Shown in pieces: positions 1 through 6,949 of a stretch of DNA of 10,846 nucleotides. A model generated the notes under the pieces. The model saw only the letters and a program-made list of their open reading frames with translations. It ran no database searches and had not been told where the DNA came from. This DNA comes from Theristus sp. LFF4_11 (lineage: Eukaryota; Nematoda; Chromadorea; Monhysterida; Xyalidae): contig JASANC010005676.1 of NCBI GenBank assembly GCA_030248135.1, forward strand, positions 1 to 10,846, in the 5' to 3' direction. The position numbers and the translations under genes were made by a program. Position 1 is the stretch's first letter, and the number at the start of each line of letters is the position of its first letter.

Positions 1-74
1 GTTTTTAACGCACGTGGCGTTAAACTGGATATCAGAAAGAAAAAGCGTTAATAGACATTTTTGTTGTGTTCAAG

Positions 75-226
75 TTCTTTGATGTGCTGTGGGTGATAGA
101 GGCGCGGGGCTGGGACAAGGAAACTATTAAAGATCAGATGACGTGGGCACTAAGAAGAATGTGGGAGTACTACTGGGACAACAGGCATCGCCCATACGAA
201 AAAATTCATTTTCTAAAACCGTTCAG
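75..226 (+). CDS. Candidate upstream exon of the left-edge gene
   Basis: The frame with codons starting at 75 is open from 24 to 239 and looks protein-like, with many aromatic and charged residues, including WALRRMWEYYWDNRHRPYEK near 144-203. A pyrimidine-containing stretch ending in AG at 73-74 could be the acceptor. The stretch CAG|GCAAGT at 224-232 matches the known consensus for the rarer GC-AG intron donor, placing the exon end at 226. The problem is phase: this donor leaves two bases of a codon, while the next exon at 404 reads in phase 0. A missed small exon, a different donor (a weak GT at 231 is in phase 0), or damage would each explain this. A 16-bp direct repeat (TCATTTTCTAAAACCG at 206 and again at 232) overlaps the exon end. 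The product is not recognised, and the gene may start outside the window. Confidence 0.5.
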
Positions 227-403
227 GCAAGTCATTTTCTAAAACCGAGTAATTACATTTCGCCACACACACAGGTACACAGGCAATGCAACAATCAACA
301 CAGACAAAAATGTTTATGTTTAAACGGTATACATACTGTAGAGTTTTAGCGCAGGAGAATCTGTTCCGTGTTTATTTTTACCCCAACAATTTTTTAAATG
401 CAG

Positions 404-791
404 AACCTGCTCGTGGCAAAAATTAAAGGAGAAGACTGGTGGGACGATCTTGTAGAAGAAAAGGAGAATGAGCTTGAACGTATGGGCGAAGGTGAGTACA
501 ATCACAAACATTTTTTCGACTGAATTTTTGGACGCATCTGTCGTGTTTAATAATAAAAAATCTGATGCACACGTTTTGCTTGTTAGTCCGCACACTGAAA
601 GTGACTTCCATTAAGAGTTATGATTGTAATGCCAATGCGGTCACACAGGTTCGAAGCAACACCGCAAGAAATTGTTGGAGGACGCCTACTACAACTACAT
701 ACCCGACGCGCGTGCGGCCAGAAAGCGGGCGAAAGAAGCGAAAAAGAAAAAGACAAGAAAAAAGAGCCGGCAAAAAAAAGCGAAAGGCTAA
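404..791 (+). CDS. Last two exons of a spliced gene with a basic C-terminal tail
   Basis: Two exons, 404-491 and 649-791, join across a 157-bp intron. The acceptor at 402-403 follows TTTTTTAAATGCAG, the donor at 492 is GTGAGT, and the acceptor at 647-648 follows CACACAG. The split codon G|GT is completed exactly, and only this frame stays open. The joined peptide is 76 residues. It begins with an acidic, tryptophan-containing part (GEDWWDDLVEEKENELERMG) and ends in a tail where 16 of the last 27 residues are Lys or Arg, stopping at TAA 789-791. Such tails often direct proteins to the nucleus or nucleolus or bind RNA; here that is inference. An in-frame TAA at 395 just upstream of 404 supports a real intron boundary. 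No AATAAA is visible in the 200 bases after the stop. I do not recognise the family. Confidence 0.68.
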
Positions 792-889
792 GAAGAAGAA
801 ACCGCCTGGCTGGCTGCATCGCGCATTATACATGGACGAACAACATCGCTGATCTTCTGATTCAAAACGTTACTAACAAAACAGGCTGT

Positions 890-1003
890 CAGCTGATTTG
901 TTGGTGATCACGTGACGCATGCATTCTGTGCATGACACACTCCACCTCCCCAGTAATGCCTGCACAGAAAGCACGCATCACATGATTACCAAGTAATCAG
1001 CTA
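890..1003. repeat. Imperfect inverted repeat (hairpin), 45-nt arms
   Basis: Positions 890-934 pair with 959-1003 over 45 bases with 9 mismatches by eye and no gaps, around a 24-base loop. Shared words include AGCTGATT, TTGGT and TTCTGTGCA. Several mismatches are transitions, which G-U pairs could tolerate if the stretch were transcribed. It could be a small foldback element or the two ends of a degraded MITE. A second tiny hairpin (ATATGC...GCATAT) lies at 1014-1029. Confidence 0.75.
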
Positions 1004-1183
1004 TCAGCTGTCATATGCTATCAGCATATAATTTTGAGTCTGACTGTACTAGTGATTTGTAATGGCCTACTTTAGCCTCATGCTTCCTTGCGGCGCACCG
1101 TTCTCTTTTCGCGTGCTGGGAGTGCCTGGCGTGACTGCGTATAACAGGGTGCGTGTGTGCGGACACTCGCCTACTCGTTTCTG

Positions 1184-1324
1184 ATTGGTAGTTGTGGTCG
1201 CGTCTGATTGGTTTGTGTTCTATGTTTCTGTGTATTGATTGGTTGTTTCTTTCCTAACCCCAGTTAATCCGGTGTCACGTGATTTACTGTATAAATAACC
1301 GTGCCCGGCTATTGTTCAGTGTCA
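1184..1324 (+). promoter_or_regulatory. RNA polymerase II promoter: three CCAAT boxes, E-box, TATA, initiator
   Basis: Three inverted CCAAT boxes (ATTGG) lie at 1184-1188, 1207-1211 and 1238-1242, each in the context YTGATTGGT, which resembles an NF-Y site. A palindromic E-box CACGTG follows at 1276-1281. TATAAATA is at 1290-1297. TTCAGT at 1315-1320 and GTCAGTT at 1321-1327 are initiator-like, with their A residues 28 and 34 bases after the first T of the TATA box. The order and spacing fit a focused promoter transcribing rightward. Whether it serves a host gene or lies in an LTR is open. An LTR is possible because AATAAATAATAAA follows near 1450 and TGTAATGG occurs at about 1059. Confidence 0.6.
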
Positions 1325-1580
1325 GTTAGCGCCAGTTCGTGTTTTATTCTTCTACTTCTTGACTACTGACCGTCTTTCCTGTATTAACGTCGAGAAAGTT
1401 CTATCGAAGCGGTGCCGTTCTATTCTTCTTCTGTCGACCGTTTTATTCGAATAAATAATAAAAGAAAAGAGAGAAACGAATTGAATTGTGAATTAACTGT
1501 GGAAATATTAACGACTGACACACACACACACAACCAAACGCAAACGTGTGTTTTCACTTTGAGCAGAAGGTTTAGTGCAG
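1325..1580 (+). other. Leader region downstream of the promoter
   Basis: No ATG-initiated frame of note is seen here. It contains pyrimidine-rich stretches, overlapping AATAAA motifs near 1450 and a short CA repeat at about 1517-1532. It ends in TTTAGTGCAG at 1571-1580, which could be a splice acceptor. It would be the 5' untranslated part of a transcript from the promoter above, or the R/U5 part of an LTR. Confidence 0.3.
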
Positions 1581-1928
1581 GTCGACGACGATCCGAGCGC
1601 TCCGATCTTCACATCAGCGCTCGAGGCCGGGGACTCGGAGAGTGGAGGTCAACTGTCCTTAGTGCGATCAAACCATTACACCTGGGGTGCACATCGCAGT
1701 GGAGGTCCCGCCGAGACAATGCTGGGTGGCGACGTCGCGTGCACCGAGGCCATGGAGGGCCAGTGCAGAAAGGCCATGGAGGGTCAGCATCGACGAGAGG
1801 CGGTGGCGTGCTGCGCGTCTTCGCGTATCGTCGAGTGTCGCCGAGGCAGATCAGCGGAATGGCGGGCGCACCAGTGGCTGGCAGAACGTCGCATGGAACG
1901 GAGGCACGGTGGCTGGAGTTGTTTCTGA
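1581..1928 (+). CDS. GC-rich open stretch, doubtful exon
   Basis: From a possible acceptor at 1579-1580, a frame of 115 codons runs to TGA at 1926-1928, starting VDDDPSAPIFTSALEAGDSE. The block is clearly more GC-rich than its flanks. It contains an 8-residue repeat (EAMEGQCR then KAMEGQHR, from a 24-base repeat starting at 1748 and 1772). The other + frames and one - frame are also open across much of it, so openness is weak evidence. There is no ATG at the start and no clear donor or poly(A) site at the end. I do not recognise the peptide. It could be a coding exon, a decayed gag-like region, or simply GC-rich non-coding DNA. Confidence 0.25.
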   Translation, partial: VDDDPSAPIFTSALEAGDSESGGQLSLVRSNHYTWGAHRSGGPAETMLGGDVACTEAMEGQCRKAMEGQHRREAVACCASSRIVECRRGRSAEWRAHQWLAERRMERRHGGWSCF

Positions 1929-2050
1929 TTGTTTCTGTTTGTGTTTGTCCCTGCATATATTTTGTTGTTTCTGACCAAACAAGCAGCTTGTTTGCACAAA
2001 ATATTCTGTATTTTACAAGAATTTCTGTGTTTTTCTAAGGCAAAAATTTG

Positions 2051-2255
2051 GTATTACCCGTGCGATCCCGTGCACCCCCCCCTCACGAAATTTTTCTGCC
2101 AGTGCACCCCCCCTCAGGAAAATTTGCTGCCCGTGCACCCCCCCCCCCTCACCGAGAAGGCACCTGACCCCCCCCCCTCTAAAATTAGGCAAACACCCCC
2201 CCCTCACCCGAGGTCCCGCTTTCGCTACTGCCCCCCACGGCACCATGCCCCCCCC
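2051..2255. repeat. C-run cassette array, copy 1 left half
   Basis: Short words are separated by C runs: words at 2051-2074, 2083-2106, 2114-2137, 2149-2167, 2178-2195, 2204-2230 and 2237-2247, with runs of 6 to 11 C between them. Most words start TCA or TCT and several end GCA. Read on the other strand, the syntax is G-run, TG..., ...TGA, G-run. The first three words recur in order at 6559-6650, and the fifth and sixth recur in order at 7415-7467. A minus-strand open frame through it is a product of the run composition and is not called as a gene. Confidence 0.85.
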
Positions 2256-2305
2256 TTCGAAAATTTGTTTGGGCCCACGGCAGTACCGATACGTATCAGT
2301 ACCGG
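2231..2305 (+). repeat. Left arm of a 70-bp inverted repeat
   Basis: This stretch is almost the exact reverse complement of 3228-3300. Shared parts are the C run, ACGGCACCAT, a second C run, TTCGAAAA and GGGCCCACGGCAGTACCG, then GTATCAGTACC. The two arms enclose about 920 bases of unrelated sequence and look like the terminal inverted repeats of an element, or like an inverted duplication of the cassette repeat. Confidence 0.75.
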
Positions 2306-2319
2306 TACTGAGCCGGTAC

Positions 2320-2525
2320 GGAGCAAACGAGATTTCCTGAAATGCAGTGTCAAAAAACATGTTTTCAGGTTGCGGGGGAACGACCGTGTTTGATTGCATG
2401 GCTTGCCAAAGATCAACGAGTTCGTTGAATTCAGGTGAATTAACAGCCATGGCATTAGTTGCGGGGTTGCCACGAGGTGTGGGGTACGAGGTGTTAAAGC
2501 GTGTTTGAAGTCGCGAGTTTATCAC
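2320..2525 (-). CDS. Minus-strand ORF of gene-like composition, unrecognised
   Basis: On the minus strand this part of a longer open frame has balanced, protein-like composition, including MAVNSPEFNELVDLWQAMQS and a following PPQPENMFF segment. Past 2320 the frame enters the C-run array and becomes Gly-rich noise, so any real coding part ends near there. There is no convincing ATG at its start; internal ATGs near 2450 are possible. On the same strand 2522-2707 is open in another frame with charged helix-like sequence (REIKATELDGKIRLALEARE), so a frameshifted or spliced minus-strand gene is possible. It competes with the + strand ORF below. Confidence 0.3.
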
Positions 2526-2793
2526 TGAGTCGCATTTGCAACAACTGGAAGCCCGAGTTGCGGCACTGCAACAGCAACTTGCTGCTTTGGATAACGAATT
2601 TGAATCGCACTCTCGCGCTCACGCGCCTCCAGAGCAAGCCGTATTTTGCCGTCTAGCTCTGTTGCCTTTATTTCACGGTCGCGATCCATGGGAACACGCC
2701 CCATCATGGGTGGTTGACCATGGGAACACCCACCATCATCATCATCAGCGGCTGCTTATCGGAGGCGGCGATATAAAAAGAAAATATGAATAA
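2509..2793 (+). CDS. Small ORF with leucine-heptad start, possible 3' end of a retroelement gene
   Basis: The frame is open from 2509 (after TGA 2506-2508) to TAA 2791-2793. It begins with a short coiled-coil-like part, LQQLEARVAALQQQLAALDN, and ends with a His-rich segment and GGGDIKRKYE. AATAAA overlaps the stop at 2789-2794. A purine-rich stretch near the end (GGAGGCGGCGATA, 2761-2773) sits where a polypurine tract would lie before an LTR, and the LTR-like block starts just after. The frame could be the degraded tail of an LTR retrotransposon polyprotein; that is inference, as no protease, reverse transcriptase or integrase motif is visible. The opposite strand is also open. Confidence 0.33.
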   Translation, partial: SREFITESHLQQLEARVAALQQQLAALDNEFESHSRAHAPPEQAVFCRLALLPLFHGRDPWEHAPSWVVDHGNTHHHHHQRLLIGGGDIKRKYE

Positions 2794-2800
2794 AAATTTT

Positions 2801-3220
2801 TGTATGTCTAATGTCATGTAATGTTTATATTGTTGCATTTTTAAAAGATCAAGAGTTGCTTTTGCACATCGGAATGTTTCTTTTTGCGTGTTCTTTGTAT
2901 GTTATGTCTAACAAATCTGTTTTCTGTTTTCTGTTTGGCGTCTGGATATTTCAAATTCCAGAGTTTTTCGCGAATTTCGTTCTCTCGTTCTCTTTTTCGC
3001 TGGCAGTCAGTTGTTGTAAAAAAACCCGTTCTCGTGATTGTTGTTATCTTGTTTGAAGCCTCGATTCCTTAGACATTGAATCCATGCGCGAATATGTATT
3101 TTTCTTGCTGTATTGGTTCTCGCAATAAACTAATAAACTCGCAAGTGTTGACTCTGCTGAATTAGAAATAAAATCTCACGCATTCAGGTAGCTTTATCAC
3201 ACTGGTGACCACGCTGGGAG
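2801..3220 (+). mobile_element. LTR-like block followed by a primer-binding-site-like sequence
   Basis: The block starts TGTATGTC and ends TTTATCACA at 3201. AATAAA signals lie near its end at 3124-3129, 3132-3137 and 3167-3172, as in the R/U5 part of an LTR. It is followed at once by CTGGTGACCACGCTGGGAG (3202-3220), which resembles the TGGTGAC-type primer-binding sites next to the 5' LTR of some invertebrate Ty3/gypsy-like elements. No downstream gag follows, because the cassette repeat begins within 40 bases. The exact left boundary is uncertain: TGTAATG at 2818 is an alternative. It may be a solo or truncated LTR. Confidence 0.38.
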
Positions 3221-3227
3221 TATGTGG

Positions 3228-3300
3228 TACTGATACGCTCCCACGGCAGTACCGTGGGCCCAAAACAATTTTCGAAGGGGGGGTATGGTGCCGTGGGGGG
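3228..3300 (-). repeat. Right arm of the 70-bp inverted repeat
   Basis: This is the reverse complement of 2231-2305. It includes a near-palindrome, CCCACGG at 3240-3246 against CCGTGGG at 3252-3258. The related word CCCACGGTACTG appears twice near 4835-4857 and once near 7389-7400. Confidence 0.75.
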
Positions 3301-3427
3301 GGGGGTGCCGACCAAAAAGTGAGGGGGGGGGTCCAACCTATGGTAACGTGGGACCCCCCAGGGGGGGCCCATGGGAGGGGGCATTTTTTCAAAATTTTCT
3401 GTGGGGGCGTCCACCCCCCACCCCCCC
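3264..3427. repeat. G-run cassette array, copy 1 right half
   Basis: G runs of 7 or more alternate with short words, including TGCCGACCAAAAAGTGA, TCCAACCTATGGTAACGTGG and GCATTTTTTCAAAATTTTCT. The same words recur in the same order at about 6690-6782. The syntax (G-run, TG..., ...TGA, G-run) equals that of the 2051-2255 array read on its minus strand. The two arrays therefore face away from the inverted-repeat-bounded core. Confidence 0.85.
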
Positions 3428-3653
3428 CCCATGAAATTTTTTCGCTTAAATTTGAAAGGAAAAACGCTAAATTTTGCTGCAAAATCTTTGAACTTTGCAA
3501 CTTCTACTCTACATAGAAATTTCCTTTTATAACAGCCTTTTGTAATGAAATTACTATTAACTCACCCATTTGGGGCCTTTGGTAGCACAATTTCATCATT
3601 TTCACTGCAACCAGCCACTGAATTCGCTGGGTATGTGTTTCAAACAGGTCTCC
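3428..3653. other. No gene seen
   Basis: AT-rich sequence between repeat blocks. No ORF, RNA gene or repeat of note is visible. Confidence 0.6.
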
Positions 3654-3782
3654 AATAATCCCCCATGGGGGATTATTTGTGGGGGGGATTATTCGGAAAC
3701 TGGTCGGGGGGGGTGGGGGTTTATTGGTGGGGGGGATTAATGGTGGGGGGGGGTTTAATGGGGGTAATACTAGGGTTAGGGG
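3654..3782 (+). repeat. 24-bp perfect palindrome leading into a G-run array
   Basis: Positions 3654-3677 form a perfect palindrome: AATAATCCCCCA followed by its reverse complement. To its right come G runs of 7, 8, 5, 7, 9 and 5 bases (3681-3764), separated mostly by ATTATT/TTTATT/ATTAAT-type spacers of about 10-20 bases. It ends in TAGGGTTAGGGG. The dense G runs would favour G-quadruplex folding of the + strand. No gene is called, although one Gly-rich frame is open. Confidence 0.8.
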
Positions 3783-4799
3783 CTTTGAAAAAAAAAAATT
3801 TTTTTTTGTTTTTGTTTTTTAAATTTGGATTTTTTTTTCAAACTTAAAAAAAATTTGAAAAATTTTTCTTCTACTTTGCTCTGAAAATTCGATTTATGGC
3901 ATAATTTTTTGAAAGTTCAAACCAAATTTTCTTCCCAACTTCTTTGTGTGCTTAGGTACAAGTCATTATTTGGTCATTTTGACCGACGTACTCCATGTTT
4001 TTCGATTTGGATGACTTCTAGAGTCAATTTTTAGCGTTGAAATGACTTAACTGAATTGAAATATCGTTTCAGAAATCGTTTTCTTGCAACTTAGAACATG
4101 TTTTTTCAGTCGGTAGGCCATGAGATGAACATGATATTTTGTTGATTGGCGTATGTTATAGGTCTACAATGGAGTTGTGCGATATATTGTTAAACAATTG
4201 GAGCGGAGATGTTGGTTAATACCACATCACACGACCGTTTTTCAGATACCCGATAACATGGCCACATGTTAAAACTTGCGTGCTGAGCTAAACTAACGTG
4301 TTAAACTTGCGTCTGTCAGTTGCCCGCAACGTGATCGCGAAATCATGGTACGTGTTTTCGATACGATGATTTGAAGAGTGGGCTCTCGCCATGTGGCAGA
4401 TAGCATAGCTGGTTGAACCTGAAAGTAAGTGTCTTGGGGGGGGGGGGGCGACCGGGTCGACAGGGGTTGCCGACTTAGCTACAGCAAACAGGAATTTTTG
4501 AACACAGTCAAATTTTGGTAATTTTCTAAAGAGGAACAACTAAGAACGGTTCAATATTCAAGTACACGTCGAAAATTGTCCTGTTTTACTGTTGAAAATG
4601 CAACTTTCCCTCTATGAAATGGACATAATTTCAATAAAACACGATTTTCGCTCTTATAGTTTTCCGGATCGTTCTGAAAATAGTCTAGATGAACTCAGCT
4701 CGACGAGACGCTTCGAACAAACCTAACTTGTAAAAAAAAAATTTTTTTAAATTTTTTTTTAATTTAAAAAAAAATCCGGATTTTTTTTTCCCCTAACCC
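3773..4799. mobile_element. Element-like AT-rich stretch bounded by inverted GGGTTAGGGG
   Basis: GGGTTAGGGG at 3773-3782 recurs inverted at 4790-4799, and each copy borders long A/T runs on the inside. The left part (about 3850-3950) resembles 5370-5460: both carry TGCTCTGAAAA, GGCA[TC]AATTTTT and GAAAGTTCAA. No convincing coding frame is seen across this kilobase. It does contain a direct repeat, GTTAAAACTTGCGT near 4268 and GTTAAACTTGCGT near 4300, and a run of 13 G at 4436-4448. A non-autonomous element is plausible; the 10-bp ends alone are weak evidence. Confidence 0.35.
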
Positions 4800-4860
4800 C
4801 CGGTGTACCCCCCGCCCCCACCCCCCCCCCCCGCCCACGGTACTGGCCCACGGTACTGGA

Positions 4861-5294
4861 GCCGAGGGGGTTGGGGGGGGGGGGGGCCGATATAGATAGC
4901 TGGAGCAAATTTTCTAGATATATAGATAGCTGTAAATTTTGGGGGGGGCCGGGGGGGGGGGGCATGTGACTTGGGGGGGGGGGGCCGGTCAAAATTTTGA
5001 AATTTGATAGATAGATAGTTAAAACGCTAAAAAGCTATAAAAACAGCAAAATAATGCTAAAAATACACTAAAAATCAAGTATAAACGCGTATTTTACCTA
5101 AAATTAGCGAAATTTTCAAGAATTACGTGCAAAAATGGTCAATTTTTTTTCAAAAATTGACTCATTTTATGTCTTAGAAGACAAAAAATTTCAGATAGAT
5201 AGCTGGCTGAAATTTTTTTTCAGACAGATAATAGCTGAGCCGAAAAAACCTGTCTGATAGAGATAGATTCGAAAATTTTTTGGGGGGGCCGGCC
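4861..5294 (+). repeat. GATA-rich dispersed element, copy A
   Basis: This non-coding block of about 434 bp is present again, inverted, at 8755-9157. It starts with GGGGGTT and a run of 14 G, ends with GGGGGGGCCGGCC, and carries repeated GATAGATAGCTG-type motifs (near 4887, 4916, 5006, 5194, 5222 and 5258). Between the ends lies an AT-rich middle with AAAACGCTAAAAAGCTATAA. Long G runs flank GCATGTGACTT near 4961-4971. Its right end touches the start of the next element at 5295. No ORF supports autonomy, so it is probably a non-autonomous mobile repeat. Confidence 0.8.
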
Positions 5295-6007
5295 TAGGGT
5301 TGTTAAACAAAAATGAAAATTTTTTTTTAAAAAAAAAAGTGATTAAAAAAAAACAAAAATGCCGATTTTTAAAAAAAAAAAATTCGAAAAATTTTCCTCT
5401 AATATGCTCTGAAAACCTCAATTTTGGCACAATTTTTCGAAAGTTCAACAAAAATTTTCTTTGATTATACCTCGTAAAACCTTTAGCAGTCGATTTTGGG
5501 CCGTTTTACCGACTGATTTTAGGCTTCGACAACATCTGCGATGAAGTTTTTGAGCGTCCCAAAGCTTAGCCTACCATTTCCGATGCAGATAAGGTGACGA
5601 TTCGCCTCGCAGAGCGTCCGATTGTGCTCGCTGCTCCGTTTGCAAGCGCTACGTTGTCTGGTTGCTGCTTCGTGTCGTGTCGTCGCGACATCATCAGAAT
5701 AATTGATCGAATTTCAAGGCGGTATGTTTGTCTTCACTTTAGCATTAGCTTAGCTGGGAACAATTAGTGACGTTTTGGAGGTCAAAACACAAGAAGAGGC
5801 ATGGTGACGGTTTGGAAAAGGGGTAATTGAGGTCACGAAAACAAAATCTGCAAAGTTCCGCCATACGGGAGTCATTCGGGAGGCGCATGCATATCATATG
5901 TGGTTCTTCGGACTCCCTGATTGATTTAGCACAACTTTAATTTTTGAAATTTAAAAAAAAATTTAAAAAAACAAAAATGACGATTTTTATTTTTTTTAAC
6001 AACCCTA
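5295..6007. mobile_element. 713-bp element with a perfect 13-bp terminal inverted repeat
   Basis: TAGGGTTGTTAAA at 5295-5307 has its exact reverse complement at 5995-6007. Inside, next to both ends, are long A/T runs and the word ACAAAAATG[CA]CGATTTTT (near 5353 and 5971). The interior has no convincing ORF, so a non-autonomous DNA element is the simplest reading. Its inner right part (about 5610-5960) is related to 6165-6490, and its left part to 3850-3950. Target-site duplications are not evident: the left flank is GGCC and the right flank is CTTTG. Confidence 0.55.
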
Positions 6008-6164
6008 CTTTGAGGCGATTTATTTATGTGGGAAGGAAGGAATAAGGATCAACTATGCCGCCAGCCCGGCCCGCCCCCCAGAACAACTATGCACACAGTC
6101 TAATTCTATAACTAGCTGATTGGTTGATGTTGATGTGTGCATTCTTTTCATGAATTGCTGTGGA

Positions 6165-6545
6165 TGAGTTTTTCAGGATCTCGAAAGGTCGAAATTGCAC
6201 TGTCTGCCACTGCAAGCGTAACTTCGTTGGTTGCTCGTTGCTGTTTCGCCTCGTGTCGTCAGCATGATCACACCGGTTTGTTGTTGAACTTGTTTCCGTG
6301 TTATTTGAGGTGAATTGAGAGGCAAAACACGAGACGTGATGTCGTCGGTGGGAAAATGGGGTCGCCGAAACCAAGTCTGAAATTTTCACCCTCCTCCCAT
6401 ATGAGTGGGGGTCATATGGTAAGTCGGTGGCTCCTCAGATGGTGATATTCGGACTCCCTGAAAAATTCTGAACAACTTTCATTTTAAAAAAAATTAAAAA
6501 AAAATTTTTTTTTAAAAAGAAAAAAAAAATAGAAAATTTTTTTTT
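6165..6545 (+). repeat. Diverged copy of the interior of the 5295-6007 element
   Basis: Shared words in the same order as 5610-5960 include TGCAAGCG, GTTGCT, CGTGTCGTC, [GA]GCAAAACAC or GTCAAAACAC, TTCGGACTCCCTGA and ACAACTTT[CA]A. An A/T-run block follows, as in the first copy. The right terminal repeat is missing and the cassette array follows directly. The open minus-strand frame at 6087-6389 has no family signal and is not called. The 6008-6164 gap contains only C-run junctions and two copies of the AACTATG word. Confidence 0.6.
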
Positions 6546-6558
6546 CTTGACATCTCTA

Positions 6559-6782
6559 GTATTACCCGTGCGATCCCGTGCACCCCCCTCACGAAATTTT
6601 TCTGCCAGTGCACCCCCCCCCTCCCTCAGGAAAATTTGCTGCCCGTGCACCCCCCTCATGGTATGGGGGGGTAGGTGCCGGGGGGGGGGGTGCCGACCCA
6701 ACAGTGAGGGGGGGGTCCAACCTATGGTAACGTGGGACCCCCCATGGGGGGTGCATTTTTTCAAAATTTTCTGTGGGGGGGT
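6559..6782. repeat. G/C-run cassette array, copy 2 (compact)
   Basis: The left half (6559-6655) repeats 2051-2137 almost exactly apart from C-run lengths and a small insertion. The right half (about 6675-6782) repeats about 3292-3410. The roughly 1.15 kb lying between those halves in copy 1 is absent here and replaced by a short joint near 6656-6675 (TCATGGTATGGGGGGG). This is either an internally deleted form of copy 1 or the state before a core was inserted. Confidence 0.85.
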
Positions 6783-6949
6783 CAAGGTCAAATTACAATG
6801 AAGATGGTCAAGTTATCATATATTCAGCTTATATTATGGACGTTATAGACAAAAAATCATGATTTTCGAAAAAAAATTTAGGGTGTACGGAAAATTTGGG
6901 GGGGGGTCTCCGCCAGACAAAATTTAATGGGGGGTGTGGGGGGGCTGTA
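6783..6949. other. Spacer with G runs, no gene
   Basis: AT-rich sequence, then G runs at about 6898-6906, 6929-6944 and nearby. Nothing else can be supported. Confidence 0.5.

Noticed and set aside
641..675. tRNA-like GGTTCGAAGC
   Set aside because: No acceptor stem, D arm or anticodon arm can be drawn around it, and it lies in a supported exon.
620..907. Other open frames overlapping the last exon of the left-edge gene
   Set aside because: They are shadows of the Lys/Arg-rich exon. Only the frame joined at 491/649 fits the splice phase.
2051..2255. CRISPR-like repeat-spacer array
   Set aside because: The constant part is only a homopolymer run of variable length, the words recur at other loci, and the DNA is eukaryotic.
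2013..2320. Minus-strand Gly-rich continuation of an ORF through the C-run array
   Set aside because: Composition follows from the G/C runs, and the same kind of frame appears at every cassette array.
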